A stretch of DNA of 64,000 bases from an uncultured Cohaesibacter sp. GTDB lineage: Bacteria > Pseudomonadota > Alphaproteobacteria > Rhizobiales > Cohaesibacteraceae. The notes under the pieces were generated by a model, which made no database searches, was not told the DNA's origin, and worked only from the letters and a program-made list of their open reading frames with translations. The stretch lies in assembly GCF_963676275.1 (NCBI RefSeq), contig NZ_OY781091.1, positions 2,954,775 to 3,018,774 on the forward strand. The letters run 5' to 3'. Position 1 is the stretch's first letter, and each line of letters opens with the position of its first letter. The translations under genes were made by a program, and so were the position numbers. Positions 8,733-18,036 of the stretch are shown here, piece after piece.

Positions 8733-9982
8733 CAGGCAACGCACCATCTTCCAATGAGGCCGCGCCCGGTGAGATGGTCCGCACGCATGAAGCATCGCCC
8801 TCAAGATCGCTCGAAATGGCACTGGCAGAACCCGGCGGCGACGGTTATCAAAGCCGCGCCCCCTTGCGGCTGAGTGAAAAGCAGCGCTTTAACTGGCTGC
8901 GCCTGATCCGCTGTGAGAATGTCGGCCCGGCCACTTTCCGCGATCTCATCAACCATTTCGGCAGTGCCGACAAGGCCCTCAAGGCCTTGCCCGAGCTTTC
9001 GCGCAAGGGCGGAGCCAAACGAGCCTTTCACATGACCTCAAGCGCCGAAGTGGAAGAGGAATGGACCGCGCTGCATCAAGCCGGAGCCCGCCTTGTTGCA
9101 ATAGGCGAACCGGACTATCCTCAGGCGCTCAATCATATTCCCGCCCCGCCGCCACTGCTCACCGTCATGGGCAAGCAGGACATTGCCGCAAAGCCATCCG
9201 TCGCCATTGTCGGATCGCGCAACTGTTCGGCCAGCGGAGCAAAATTGACTGAAATGATCGCCCATGAGCTGGGAGAAAATGGCGTTGTCATCACGTCGGG
9301 GCTGGCGCGCGGCGTCGACACCCATGCCCACAAGGCGTCCCTTGCCCTTGGCACCATCGCTGTTGTCGCCGGAGGACTCAACCAGCTCTACCCGCGACAA
9401 AATGTCGATCTGGCCAAACGCATCGCCGTACAAGGCATGCTGATTTCGGAAATGCCCTGGAATGCTCCGGCGCGCGCGCAGGATTTCCCGCGCCGTAACC
9501 GCATCATCTCCGGCATCGCGCTGGGGACGCTGGTCGTTGAAGCCGCCAAGCGATCGGGATCACTAATAACTGCCCGCTATGCGCTGGAACAGGGGCGCGA
9601 GGTCTTTGCCATTCCCGGCTCACCACTGGACCCCAGAGCCAGCGGCACCAATCATCTGATCAAGGAAGGCGCAACGCTGGTCTGCGAAGCACAGGATATT
9701 CTGGACGCCCTCGCCGCCCAGCAAAGCTACCGCCCGCACCAGCCGTCCCTTCCCTTGCGGGAAACGACACCAGACGCATCCGGACACCCTCCTGCCTCGG
9801 AACCGGAGGAAACAAGCAAGAACCGCTTCATTCAGAGCCTCAGCCTCACGCCCATCGCCATTGACGATCTGGTTCGTCAATCAAGCCTCACCATGGGACA
9901 GGTGCAACTGTTGCTGCTGGAACTGGATCTGGCCGGACGGTTGGAACGCCACGGCAACCAGACGGTTTCGCTCAAGGCTTGA
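8729..9982 (+). CDS. dprA: DNA-processing protein DprA/Smf
   Basis: 417 residues. DprA binds incoming single-stranded DNA and loads RecA during natural transformation. The Rossmann-like core contains the phosphate-binding segment [13 protein letters not shown] near 153-165 and the continuation [18 protein letters not shown]. Further hallmarks are [10 protein letters not shown] and [23 protein letters not shown]. An N-terminal SAM-like region ([18 protein letters not shown]) precedes it. The C-terminal 50 residues form the winged-helix DML1-like domain common in proteobacteria. It overlaps plsY by 4 nt (ATGA). An Ala/Ser/Glu-rich N-terminal extension of about 45 residues looks disordered. Competence genes were not seen elsewhere in the window. 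Confidence 0.95.
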   Translation: MTGNAPSSNEAAPGEMVRTHEASPSRSLEMALAEPGGDGYQSRAPLRLSEKQRFNWLRLIRCENVGPATFRDLINHFGSADKALKALPELSRKGGAKRAFHMTSSAEVEEEWTALHQAGARLVAIGEPDYPQALNHIPAPPPLLTVMGKQDIAAKPSVAIVGSRNCSASGAKLTEMIAHELGENGVVITSGLARGVDTHAHKASLALGTIAVVAGGLNQLYPRQNVDLAKRIAVQGMLISEMPWNAPARAQDFPRRNRIISGIALGTLVVEAAKRSGSLITARYALEQGREVFAIPGSPLDPRASGTNHLIKEGATLVCEAQDILDALAAQQSYRPHQPSLPLRETTPDASGHPPASEPEETSKNRFIQSLSLTPIAIDDLVRQSSLTMGQVQLLLLELDLAGRLERHGNQTVSLKA

Positions 9983-10194
9983 AGCGGACGTTGGGGCAAG
10001 ACCACAATTCGGCCTTACCCCCACGCCCCCAACTCTCTCCGCACTCGGTTCATATTCTGCCACTAGTCTTTTTGTGGCTTACCCTGCGGAATATTCCGGC
10101 TCGGCTGGAAACCCGGCCTTCTTTGCCAATCCGGCCCCCATTGCTGACACGCCCTGTTGCTGCCTAGCCCCTCTTGCTGAAAAGAGGCAGAAGC

Positions 10195-10422
10195 TCAGAG
10201 CGAACGTGTCGGCCGGATTTGTTTGGATATTTCCATCGCCTCTATCTGCGCCATCTCCAGCAAATAAACCAGCATGTCCAGTTCATTCTGGCGCGCCAGA
10301 TGCGTAAGATCTTGCAGATGAGCATATATATAGTCCGCCGTCTTGGTGGGCGACTTGTTTTCCAGCATTTGAGCGTCTTCTCTCACTTGGCTCTCCGCGT
10401 ATATATAAAGCAATTCATTCAC
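10195..10422 (-). CDS. Small alpha-helical protein, conserved-looking, function unknown
   Basis: 75 residues from a GTG at 10422; a shorter 57-residue form from an ATG at 10368 is possible. The second half reads as an amphipathic helical pair (HLQDLTHLARQNELDMLVYL, then LEMAQIEAMEIS). It resembles short uncharacterised rhizobial proteins with a LARxxxLDxLxYLLExAxxEA pattern, though this is memory of the pattern rather than a search. There is no signal peptide or membrane helix. It faces away from topA and is convergent with dprA. The Shine-Dalgarno match before the GTG is weak. Function is not assignable. Confidence 0.6.
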   Translation of the reverse strand: MNELLYIYAESQVREDAQMLENKSPTKTADYIYAHLQDLTHLARQNELDMLVYLLEMAQIEAMEISKQIRPTRSL

Positions 10423-10593
10423 GGTAATGGATTATTGATCATTCCAGCATACAGCCATAATCTTCAATTGTATACAACTGTTATATATATTTAGGGTTGC
10501 ATTTTCACAATATGCTTGCATCTGGGCAAGAGAAATTATATCCGCATTTAGCACCCGCCACTCTTGACGGACGAGGTCGAAGCAGTCATGTGA

Positions 10594-10631
10594 CTAGCAT
10601 TGACATGACAAGAATCAGAACCAAATGCTAG
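10594..10631. repeat. Inverted repeat upstream of topA
   Basis: CTAGCATT (10594-10601) and AATGCTAG (10624-10631) are perfect 8-bp complements separated by 22 nt. A consensus-like TTGACA (10600-10605) overlaps the left arm. It may be a regulatory site or leader hairpin for topA, whose start is 64 nt further on. Confidence 0.45.
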
Positions 10632-10694
10632 CAATTGGCCCTATCAGACAGTGCTTTTGAGGGGCCAGACGCTAATGGACAGTACGGATTTCAA

Positions 10695-13373
10695 ATGGAC
10701 GTCGTAATCGTAGAATCGCCAGCCAAAGCCAAAACGATCAATAAGTATTTAGGCAAGAACTACAAGGTCTTGGCTTCCTATGGTCACGTCCGGGATCTTC
10801 CCTCCAAAGATGGCTCCGTGCTGCCCGATGACGACTTTGCGATGACTTGGGAGGCCGATGCCAAATCCAAGAAACGCCTCTCGGAAATCGCCGAAGCGGT
10901 CAAGAATTCCGACCGACTGATCCTGGCGACTGACCCTGATAGAGAGGGTGAAGCGATCTCATGGCATGTTCTTGAGGTGTTGAAAAAGCGCCGTGGTGTC
11001 TTGAAGGACCAACCCGTTCAGCGGGTTGTGTTCAACGCCATCACCAAGGAATCCATTCTCCATGCCATGGAGCATCCGCGCACCATCGACACGCCATTGG
11101 TTGACGCCTATCTGGCCCGCCGCGCCCTTGACTATCTGGTGGGCTTTACTCTGTCTCCGGTCCTCTGGCGCAAACTGCCCGGTGCGCGTTCTGCCGGGCG
11201 CGTCCAGTCCGTGGCCCTGCGCCTTGTCTGCCAGCGCGAAGAGGAAATCGAAGCCTTCGTCCCGCAGGAATATTGGTCGATCCTTGCAGATTTGCAGACA
11301 GCAGCCGGCGCAGATTTCCAGGCGCGCATCACTGCGGTTGACGGGGTCAAGAAAACCCGTCTGGACATTGCGACCGAAGCCGAAGCGGCCGACATCAAGC
11401 AGCTTGTCGAACAGGCCAGCCTGAAAGTGCGCTCGGTGGAGGCCAAGCCGGTTCGCCGCAATCCTTTTGCCCCCTTCACCACCTCGACATTGCAGCAGGA
11501 AGCCTCGCGCAAGCTGGGATTCGCCGCAGCCCGCACCATGCAGATTGCCCAGCGCCTTTATGAAGGCGTCTCGCTCGGCGGAGAAACCACCGGCCTGATC
11601 ACCTATATGCGTACTGACGGCGTGGATATTGCGCCTGAGGCCATCGGCCCGATCCGCAACATGATCGAGAGCGAATATGGCAAGGATTATCTGCCTGAAA
11701 AGCCACGCCACTATACGGTCAAGGCCAAGAATGCGCAGGAGGCCCACGAGGCCATCCGCCCGACAAACATCACCCGTCATCCCAAGCAGATGGCGAAATA
11801 TCTCGATGAAGAACAGCTCAAGCTCTATACCCTGATCTGGCGCCGCACGCTGGCCAGCCAGATGGAATCAGCCCAGCTCGAGCGCACCACGGTGGATATC
11901 ACCGCCAGCCATGGCTCACGCAACGCCGAGCTTCGTGCCACCGGTCAGGTTGTCCGCTTTGATGGTTTTCTGACCCTTTATACCGAATCCAAGGATGATG
12001 AGGATGATGAGGACGGCAATCGCCTGCCGCCAATGAGCGAAGGCGAAGCGGTCAAGCAGAAAGCTGTCAGCGCCAACCAGCATCATACCGAACCACCACC
12101 GCGCTATACCGAGGCGACCCTCATCAAGCGCATGGAAGAACTCGGCATCGGCCGCCCCTCCACCTACACCGCCACCCTTTCGGTGCTGCGGGATCGCGGC
12201 TATGTGCTTCTCGACAAGAAGCGCCTGATCCCCGAATCCAAGGGCCGGCTGGTGACAGGCTTCCTGTCCAATTTCTTCGAACGCTATGTGCAATATGATT
12301 TCACCGCGGACCTTGAAGAGAAGCTTGATCTGATCTCCAACGGCGAGTTGGACTGGAAGGACGTGCTGCGCGACTTTTGGAAGGAATTTTCCTCCCATGT
12401 CGATGGCACCAAAGAGCTGCGCGTCAGTCAGGTTCTGGATACGCTCAACGAGGTGCTTGCCTCCTATGCCTTCCCGCCGCGCGAGGATGGCAAGGATCCA
12501 CGCGCCTGCCCGTCCTGCGACGATGGCCGCCTGAGCCTGAAGACCAGCCGTTACGGTGCCTTTGTCGGTTGCTCCAACTATCCCGAATGCGGCTATACCC
12601 GCCAGCTTTCCAATGATGGTGACGGAGAAGCCCAGCAGGTCGGCGAGAATGGCACCAAGTTGCTCGGCACCGACCCCGACACCGGGCTGGATGTAACCCT
12701 GCGCTCGGGCCGCTTTGGCCCCTATGTGCAGTTGGGCGAGGAAGCAAAGCCGCCGCGTTCCTCCATCCCCAAGGGTTGGGACATCGAGACGATTGATCTG
12801 GAGAAAGCACTGCAACTGCTTTCCCTGCCGCGTGACGTCGGCGAGCATCCCGAGGATGGCAAGATGATCACCGCCGGTCTTGGCCGCTATGGTCCCTTTG
12901 TCCTGCATGATGGCACCTATGCCAACCTGCCCGGCGTGGATGACATCTTCACCGTCGGTCTCAATCATGCGGTCAGCCTGCTGGCCGAGAAACGCGCCAA
13001 CGGCGGACGCCGCCGCACCGCCCAGTCCCTCAAGGAACTGGGAGAACATCCCGATGGCGGAGCCATCACCGTCAAGGCCGGTCGCTATGGCCCCTATGTC
13101 AATCATGGCAAGATCAATGCAACCCTGCCCAAGGACATGAAGCCCGAAGAGGTGACCCTTGAGCAGGCCCTCGAGCTGATCGCCGCCAAGGCCGAGAAGA
13201 GCCCGGCCAAAAAGACCGCTGCCAAAAAGACGACAGCGAAGAAAACGACTACCAAGAAGGCCGCCACGAAAAAGACAGCCGCCAAGAAGGCGACCACCAA
13301 GAAAACAACCGCCAAGAAGAAGGCTGCGGCCGACGACAAGGCGGAAGCCGCCGAGGAAAAAGAGGATAACTGA
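10695..13373 (+). CDS. topA: DNA topoisomerase I (type IA)
   Basis: 892 residues. It relaxes negative supercoils by a transient 5'-phosphotyrosine break. The Toprim domain at 1-120 starts VVIVESPAKAKTINKYLG and has the acidic DPDREGEAISWHV. The active-site tyrosine is in GLITYMRTDGVDI near residue 310. A zinc-ribbon with four cysteines lies near 605-632 (CPSC, then C and C). Three zinc-less repeats follow, each with a GRxGP(Y/F)V core. The tail from about 835 is an almost uninterrupted run of AKKT/TKK units, ending acidic. Such lysine-rich tails are known in several lineages and increase DNA binding and processivity. ATG 10695 gives the family N-terminus; a TTG 60 nt upstream would add 20 unrelated residues. 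Confidence 0.96.
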   Translation: MDVVIVESPAKAKTINKYLGKNYKVLASYGHVRDLPSKDGSVLPDDDFAMTWEADAKSKKRLSEIAEAVKNSDRLILATDPDREGEAISWHVLEVLKKRRGVLKDQPVQRVVFNAITKESILHAMEHPRTIDTPLVDAYLARRALDYLVGFTLSPVLWRKLPGARSAGRVQSVALRLVCQREEEIEAFVPQEYWSILADLQTAAGADFQARITAVDGVKKTRLDIATEAEAADIKQLVEQASLKVRSVEAKPVRRNPFAPFTTSTLQQEASRKLGFAAARTMQIAQRLYEGVSLGGETTGLITYMRTDGVDIAPEAIGPIRNMIESEYGKDYLPEKPRHYTVKAKNAQEAHEAIRPTNITRHPKQMAKYLDEEQLKLYTLIWRRTLASQMESAQLERTTVDITASHGSRNAELRATGQVVRFDGFLTLYTESKDDEDDEDGNRLPPMSEGEAVKQKAVSANQHHTEPPPRYTEATLIKRMEELGIGRPSTYTATLSVLRDRGYVLLDKKRLIPESKGRLVTGFLSNFFERYVQYDFTADLEEKLDLISNGELDWKDVLRDFWKEFSSHVDGTKELRVSQVLDTLNEVLASYAFPPREDGKDPRACPSCDDGRLSLKTSRYGAFVGCSNYPECGYTRQLSNDGDGEAQQVGENGTKLLGTDPDTGLDVTLRSGRFGPYVQLGEEAKPPRSSIPKGWDIETIDLEKALQLLSLPRDVGEHPEDGKMITAGLGRYGPFVLHDGTYANLPGVDDIFTVGLNHAVSLLAEKRANGGRRRTAQSLKELGEHPDGGAITVKAGRYGPYVNHGKINATLPKDMKPEEVTLEQALELIAAKAEKSPAKKTAAKKTTAKKTTTKKAATKKTAAKKATTKKTTAKKKAAADDKAEAAEEKEDN

Positions 13374-13482
13374 GCATTTGGCCATATTGTGCCATAATGA
13401 CCGCTTCCAATCGCGCATCCACAGACGAGTGGTACGCAGTGGAGGCAAGGTCATGTTGCCCCTAATGAGAAGGACGCCCTAG

Positions 13483-15816
13483 GTGATACGCAAACGCAGA
13501 CCCACAACAGAGGACGGCCTTCCCTCGAAAGACGAAATCCTCGCTTTCATAGCGGAAAATCCCGGTCAGGCCGGCAAGCGCGAAATTGCGCGTGCCTTTG
13601 GCATAACCGGCGGGGCGCGCATCGGCCTCAAACGCATCCTCAAGGAACTGACCGAAGACGGTCACATCGAGAAAAACCGCAAGCGGCTGGTCAAGTCCGG
13701 CGAACTGCCCGCCGTCGGCGTCTATCGCATTGTCGAACGCGATGGCGACGGCGACCTGATCGGCCTTCCCGTCAAATGGGAAGCGGAGGAAAATGGTGCC
13801 CCTCCCCGAGTTCTGATCGAGCCGGACAAGAAATCGAAAGCCGTACCCGGCATCGGTGATCGTGTTCTCGCCAAACTGATCGACAAAAGCCTTGATCATT
13901 ATGAACTGCCCGGCATTCGGCAGGCAGTTCGTGTCATCAAGATTCTGCCCAAGCGGGAAGATTCCATTCTCGGCATCTATCGTCGCGATCCGATCAATGG
14001 CGGCGGCAGGTTGGTCCCCATCGACAAGAAGACGCAGGAACTCTCCATCGATGACGCATCCAAAGGCGATGCGGTCGAAGGCGATCTGGTTGCCGTCTCG
14101 ATCACCCGTTCCGGCCGCTCCAGAACACCCCGCGCCCATGTGCGCGAAGTGATCGGCCCGATGGCCTCGGAACAGGCCGTCAGCATGATTGCTATTCATG
14201 CTCTGGGCATTCCCTACATTTTCCCCGATGCGGTGATGGCAGAGGCCGAACGCGCCATCCAGCCCGATCTCAAGGGCCGGGAAGACTGGCGCGACCTTCC
14301 GCTCATCACCATCGATCCGGCCGATGCCAAGGATCACGACGACGCCATCTATGCCGAGCCGGATGAGGATCCGGCCAATGAAGGCGGCGTGATCGCCTAT
14401 GTTGCCATCGCCGATGTTGCCCATCATGTCCGCATGGATGGCAATATCGATCGCGAAGCCATCAAGCGCGGCAACTCGGTCTATTTTCCCGACCACGTCG
14501 TCCCCATGCTGCCCGAGCGCATCTCAAACGATCTCTGCTCGCTCAAGGAAGGGGAAGATCGCCCCTCGATGGCCGTTCGCATGGTGTTTGACAAAACGGG
14601 CAAGAAAAAGCGCCACAGCTTCCATCGCGTGATGATCAGGGTGGCCGCCGGTATATCCTATAATCAGGCGCAGGGCGCGATTGACGGACAGCCCGATGAA
14701 GTGACCGGCCCGATCCTTGAATCGATCCTGAAGCCACTCTGGGCCGGATATGAGACCCTCAAGGCTGGCCGCGACGCCCGCGAGCCACTGGAGCTCGACA
14801 TTCCGGAGCGCAAGCTGCTGCTCAAGCCCGATGGCACCATCGACCGTGTCTTCGTTCCGCCACGCCTCGACGCGCACAAGCTGGTCGAGGAATTCATGAT
14901 TCAGGCCAACGTCGCAGCCGCCGAAACGCTGGAAAAGCACAAGCAGCGCCTGATCTACCGCATCCATGACAATCCCTCGCCGGAAAAGCTCGAAGGCCTT
15001 AGGGAATTTCTGCATTCCATGGATCTGAGCTTCCCCAAGGGCGGCAATCTGCGCCCTTCCATGTTCAATGCCATTCTCAAGCGCACGGCAGAAACCGAAC
15101 ATGCCCCGCTGGTCAGTCAGGTCATTTTGCGCTCGCAGGCTCAGGCGGAATATAACCCCGATAATATCGGCCATTTCGGTCTCAACCTGCTCAAATATGC
15201 CCATTTCACCTCGCCGATCCGCCGTTATGCCGACCTTGTCGTCCACCGCGCACTGATCGCCGCCCTGAAGCTGGGTGATGACGGCCTGCCCTCGGGCTTT
15301 GACGGCAAGCTGGCCGATATCGCCGCTCATATTTCAACCACCGAACGGCGCGCCATGGCCGCAGAGCGCGACACCAAGGACCGGCTCATTGCCGCCTTCC
15401 TCTCGGATCGGGTCGGCGCACGCTTCACCGGCAAGATTTCCGGTGTCACACGGGTCGGTCTGTTCGTGCAGCTTTCCGACACCGGAGCAGATGGCTTCAT
15501 CCCGGCATCGACGCTGGGCTATGACTATTATCACTTCGACGAGGCCAACCATCAGCTTGTCGGAGAAGCCACCGGCGAGACCTTCCGTCTGGGCGATGTG
15601 GTCGATGTCAAACTGGTCGAGGCAGCCCCCCTTGCCGGTGCCCTGCGCTTTGAAATGCTCACCGAAGGGCGCAAACATCCGAAGGGAAAGGCCCCCGCCC
15701 ATATGGTGCGCAAAGGCCGTGGCAAAGGCTCCTTCACCGCACAAGGACGTAAAAAACCGGGCACAACACGGCCCAGAAGCGTCAAGCCAAGGGGCAAGAA
15801 GGGGCGCAAACGCTGA
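13483..15816 (+). CDS. rnr: Ribonuclease R
   Basis: 777 residues. RNase R is a 3'-5' exoribonuclease that degrades structured RNA. A winged-helix region is at about 10-75 and cold-shock-type RNA-binding domains at about 85-250. The RNB catalytic domain follows, with DPADAKDHDDAIYAE at 278-292 holding the metal-binding aspartates. HFTSPIRRYADLVVHR marks its end. An S1 domain (about 645-730) and a basic, disordered tail complete the protein. The start is GTG 13483 with AGAAGGA 8 nt before it. It lies 109 nt downstream of topA on the same strand, the common order in Hyphomicrobiales. Confidence 0.95.
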   Translation: MIRKRRPTTEDGLPSKDEILAFIAENPGQAGKREIARAFGITGGARIGLKRILKELTEDGHIEKNRKRLVKSGELPAVGVYRIVERDGDGDLIGLPVKWEAEENGAPPRVLIEPDKKSKAVPGIGDRVLAKLIDKSLDHYELPGIRQAVRVIKILPKREDSILGIYRRDPINGGGRLVPIDKKTQELSIDDASKGDAVEGDLVAVSITRSGRSRTPRAHVREVIGPMASEQAVSMIAIHALGIPYIFPDAVMAEAERAIQPDLKGREDWRDLPLITIDPADAKDHDDAIYAEPDEDPANEGGVIAYVAIADVAHHVRMDGNIDREAIKRGNSVYFPDHVVPMLPERISNDLCSLKEGEDRPSMAVRMVFDKTGKKKRHSFHRVMIRVAAGISYNQAQGAIDGQPDEVTGPILESILKPLWAGYETLKAGRDAREPLELDIPERKLLLKPDGTIDRVFVPPRLDAHKLVEEFMIQANVAAAETLEKHKQRLIYRIHDNPSPEKLEGLREFLHSMDLSFPKGGNLRPSMFNAILKRTAETEHAPLVSQVILRSQAQAEYNPDNIGHFGLNLLKYAHFTSPIRRYADLVVHRALIAALKLGDDGLPSGFDGKLADIAAHISTTERRAMAAERDTKDRLIAAFLSDRVGARFTGKISGVTRVGLFVQLSDTGADGFIPASTLGYDYYHFDEANHQLVGEATGETFRLGDVVDVKLVEAAPLAGALRFEMLTEGRKHPKGKAPAHMVRKGRGKGSFTAQGRKKPGTTRPRSVKPRGKKGRKR

Positions 15817-15841
15817 TTGCCAGCAATTCGGTTTTTCATAA

Positions 15842-16654
15842 ATGCCGCGCCGCAAGGCGAAGCCGGACAGGGTGACCATGATCAGACATGTCGAGAATAT
15901 CGAAGTGCATGCCGAACTGACAGCCAATGCCACACGGCTCTATGATGGCTCCCTGCCCAAGGTTCGCCCCAAGGATGCGGCCACCCTAATCATTCTCGAT
16001 TTCGACCATCGAATTCCCAAATTGCTGATGGGGCGTCGCCATATGCGCCATCGCTTCATGCCGGGCAAATTCGACTTTCCCGGCGGCCGTCTGGACGCTT
16101 CGGACCGGCATGTGCCGCTGGCCAGTGACCTGCATCCCGGCGTGATGGAAAAGCTGCGCTGCGAGGCCAGAAACGGCTCCAGCGACAAACGCATGCGTGG
16201 TCTGGCGGTGTGCGCCATTCGCGAGACCTATGAAGAGGCTGGCCTGTTTATCGGCGCGCACCGAACCGAGAAAAGCCAGACAGGCAAGCTCAAGGGGGCG
16301 GACTGGGAAGCCTTCCGGCAAAGAGACCTGCTGCCCGATCTCGCCCCGCTCCGCTTGATCGGCCGCGCCATTACGCCTCCGGGCCGCACAAGGCGCTTCG
16401 ACACCCGTTTCTTCGCCGTCAGTGCCAAACATATTGCCGAACGCCTCAAGGAAGGCACAGGCCCTTCTGGCGAGCTGGAAGATCTCCATTGGCTCACCAT
16501 CGCCGATGCGCACGATCTGGACCTGCCGCGCATCACCAAAGAGATTCTCCACGAGCTGGAAGAAAGACTGAAGCGGGATCCGGAGCTGTCCCCCGAATGC
16601 CCGACTCCCTTCTTTTTCATGCGGGGAAAATCCATGATGCGAGCAGAAATCTGA
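15842..16654 (+). CDS. Nudix-fold hydrolase with an insertion in the Nudix box
   Basis: 270 residues. RETYEEAGLFIG near residue 128 is the second half of the Nudix box, with its metal-binding glutamates. The first half (FPGGRLD near 80) is separated from it by about 40 residues instead of the usual short spacing, so the canonical GX5EX7REUXEEXGU is split. The family hydrolyses nucleoside diphosphates linked to other groups; the substrate is not predictable here. The start may be ATG 15842, or ATG 15878, which has the better ribosome-binding site (AGGGTGACC). It follows rnr by 25 nt and is probably in its operon. Confidence 0.8.
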   Translation: MPRRKAKPDRVTMIRHVENIEVHAELTANATRLYDGSLPKVRPKDAATLIILDFDHRIPKLLMGRRHMRHRFMPGKFDFPGGRLDASDRHVPLASDLHPGVMEKLRCEARNGSSDKRMRGLAVCAIRETYEEAGLFIGAHRTEKSQTGKLKGADWEAFRQRDLLPDLAPLRLIGRAITPPGRTRRFDTRFFAVSAKHIAERLKEGTGPSGELEDLHWLTIADAHDLDLPRITKEILHELEERLKRDPELSPECPTPFFFMRGKSMMRAEI

Positions 16655-16763
16655 TTCCTGCAATCAGGTTGAAGAACCGCAGAATTCTGCCAATCCAAAG
16701 TGCCGAGATCAGACTTTCCGTGTCATTTTTCAAAGAATGGCGTCGATAAATTGCTCCATCCTC

Positions 16764-16791
16764 TTGACAATAGGCCAACTTTGCGTAGTTT
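16764..16791 (+). promoter_or_regulatory. Candidate promoter of rpmG
   Basis: A perfect -35 hexamer TTGACA (16764-16769) is followed 16 nt later by TAGTTT (16786-16791). It gives a leader of roughly 125 nt before rpmG. The -10 match is 3/6. Confidence 0.45.
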
Positions 16792-16922
16792 GGCGCTTCG
16801 AAACAGGTTTTTGCTGAGCCGGTCCCTTTTCCGCTCAGCGCATCTTAGGTCCGACCGAAGAAAGAAGCGCGATGCCATCCGGCACACGCATCCATGGCGG
16901 GCCCAAAGGACGGAAAAGACTC

Positions 16923-17090
16923 ATGGCTAAGGCAACAACAATCAAAATCCGTCTGGTCAGCACCGCTGACACGGGTTACTTTTACGTCACCAAGAAGAAT
17001 TCCCGCACCATGACCGAAAAAATGGTCAAGCGGAAATATGATCCGGTGGCTAAAAAGCATGTCGAATTCAAAGAAGCCAAAATCAAGTAA
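16923..17090 (+). CDS. rpmG: 50S ribosomal protein L33
   Basis: 55 residues, basic, beginning [20 protein letters not shown] and containing the L33 signature [14 protein letters not shown]. It is a structural component of the large ribosomal subunit. This is the cysteine-free (zinc-independent) form. The ATG at 16923 is preceded by AAAGGACGGA. A strong terminator follows within 25 nt. Confidence 0.97.
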   Translation: MAKATTIKIRLVSTADTGYFYVTKKNSRTMTEKMVKRKYDPVAKKHVEFKEAKIK

Positions 17091-17112
17091 GGCATCTTTA
17101 CTGGCGACAGTC

Positions 17113-17146
17113 AAAAACCCGCTTGCCTCAGGCAAGCGGGTTTTTT
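17113..17146 (+). terminator. Strong intrinsic terminator after rpmG
   Basis: A perfect 15-bp stem (17113-17127 with 17131-17145) around a 3-nt TCA loop, ending in six T residues. A matching A-run on the left arm would let it work for minus-strand transcripts as well. Confidence 0.95.
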
Positions 17147-17147
17147 G

Positions 17148-18036
17148 TTATTCTGCCTGAAAAGATAGTCCCACAGAAAAGCCACATCAGGGAAACGCAT
17201 CAGGGAAACGCTTCTCCTGTCTTCTCGCCAAGCCCCCGAAAAGCACACAGAGGGGAATGCGCAAAATGGCTCCCCGCCTCGCCACGCCATCAGGCTATCA
17301 CACGAGGTCAGCGAGACGCCACAGAGCAGAGACCGACAAAAAAAGCATCGGCTCTTGTCAGTCGGAGCGTATCCATCACTGTTTGGAGAATAAAGGATGG
17401 CCGGTTCAGGCGCAGACCACTTGAGGAGGCCACTCTTGCTGCTACTGAACCGACCAAAGCCCCACGGTCCCAGGAGATGCGGCGGACCTGGATGTCCGTA
17501 GGGAAACTACATACGAAAATGGGGATGCGCATATGTGACAAAGCCCGCAGTCAAGCTGCCAAGCAAACAAACGGCGTCCCCCATCCCGTTCAGATCTGCT
17601 CCAAGCCTAACAAAAAAAGCGATAATTTCAACGAATTGTTTACCAAATTCGAGAAAATCTTAGTGATTGATAAAGAATTAACGTAAATACCCAGAGTTTT
17701 TTCGATTATTTACCGATTACATCCCTCCGAAACGCCGCCAAAAGGCATCATTTCCCCATCCCAAAGTGCCAAAAACAGGCTGCGCTTTAAGAATCGCTGT
17801 CAGATTTTGACACGCTCAACCGGTTTCCACTGTCAATGGTGAGAAATCCAGTAGGGAAAATACGACCATCAGAATAGATTGGAAACAATTGCAACCTTAG
17901 ATATATTAAGCAGATAAAATACAGGATAGCTACAAGACCAAGACACGCGCCATCCACACCAAGCTTCAAATAGTCTGTTTCAAAATATTAAGAAATAGAA
18001 AACTAACCAAATACTATAGCAAATTAAGTATTTATA
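17148..18036. other. 889-nt gene-free region with local inverted repeats
   Basis: No convincing gene is present. The longest open frame on the plus strand (to 17686) has no family features and begins inside the rpmG terminator. 17280-17560 is GC-rich and contains several short inverted repeats: CGGTTCA/TGAACCG around 17402-17453, CCAGG/CCTGG around 17470-17490, and GACAA/TTGTC around 17334-17359. From 17600 on the sequence becomes AT-rich. The block could contain an unannotated small RNA or the decayed remains of a gene; I cannot identify a known RNA family. Confidence 0.5.
17185..17210. repeat. Tandem 13-bp direct repeat
   Basis: CATCAGGGAAACG occurs twice back to back (17185-17197 and 17198-17210) without mismatch, shortly after the rpmG terminator. 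Confidence 0.8.

Noticed and set aside
11916-13454. 512-codon minus-strand frame and similar long frames opposite rnr, trkH, clpA, btuC/btuF, btuB, the helicase and the sugar permeases
   Set aside because: All lie opposite genes with complete family motifs and encode low-complexity or featureless sequences.
17185-17210. Tandem 13-bp repeat considered as a CRISPR fragment
   Set aside because: There are only two copies with no spacer between them and no cas genes in the window.
17123-17686. 187-codon plus-strand open frame after rpmG
   Set aside because: It begins inside the rpmG terminator stem, has no ribosome-binding site and contains no recognisable domain.
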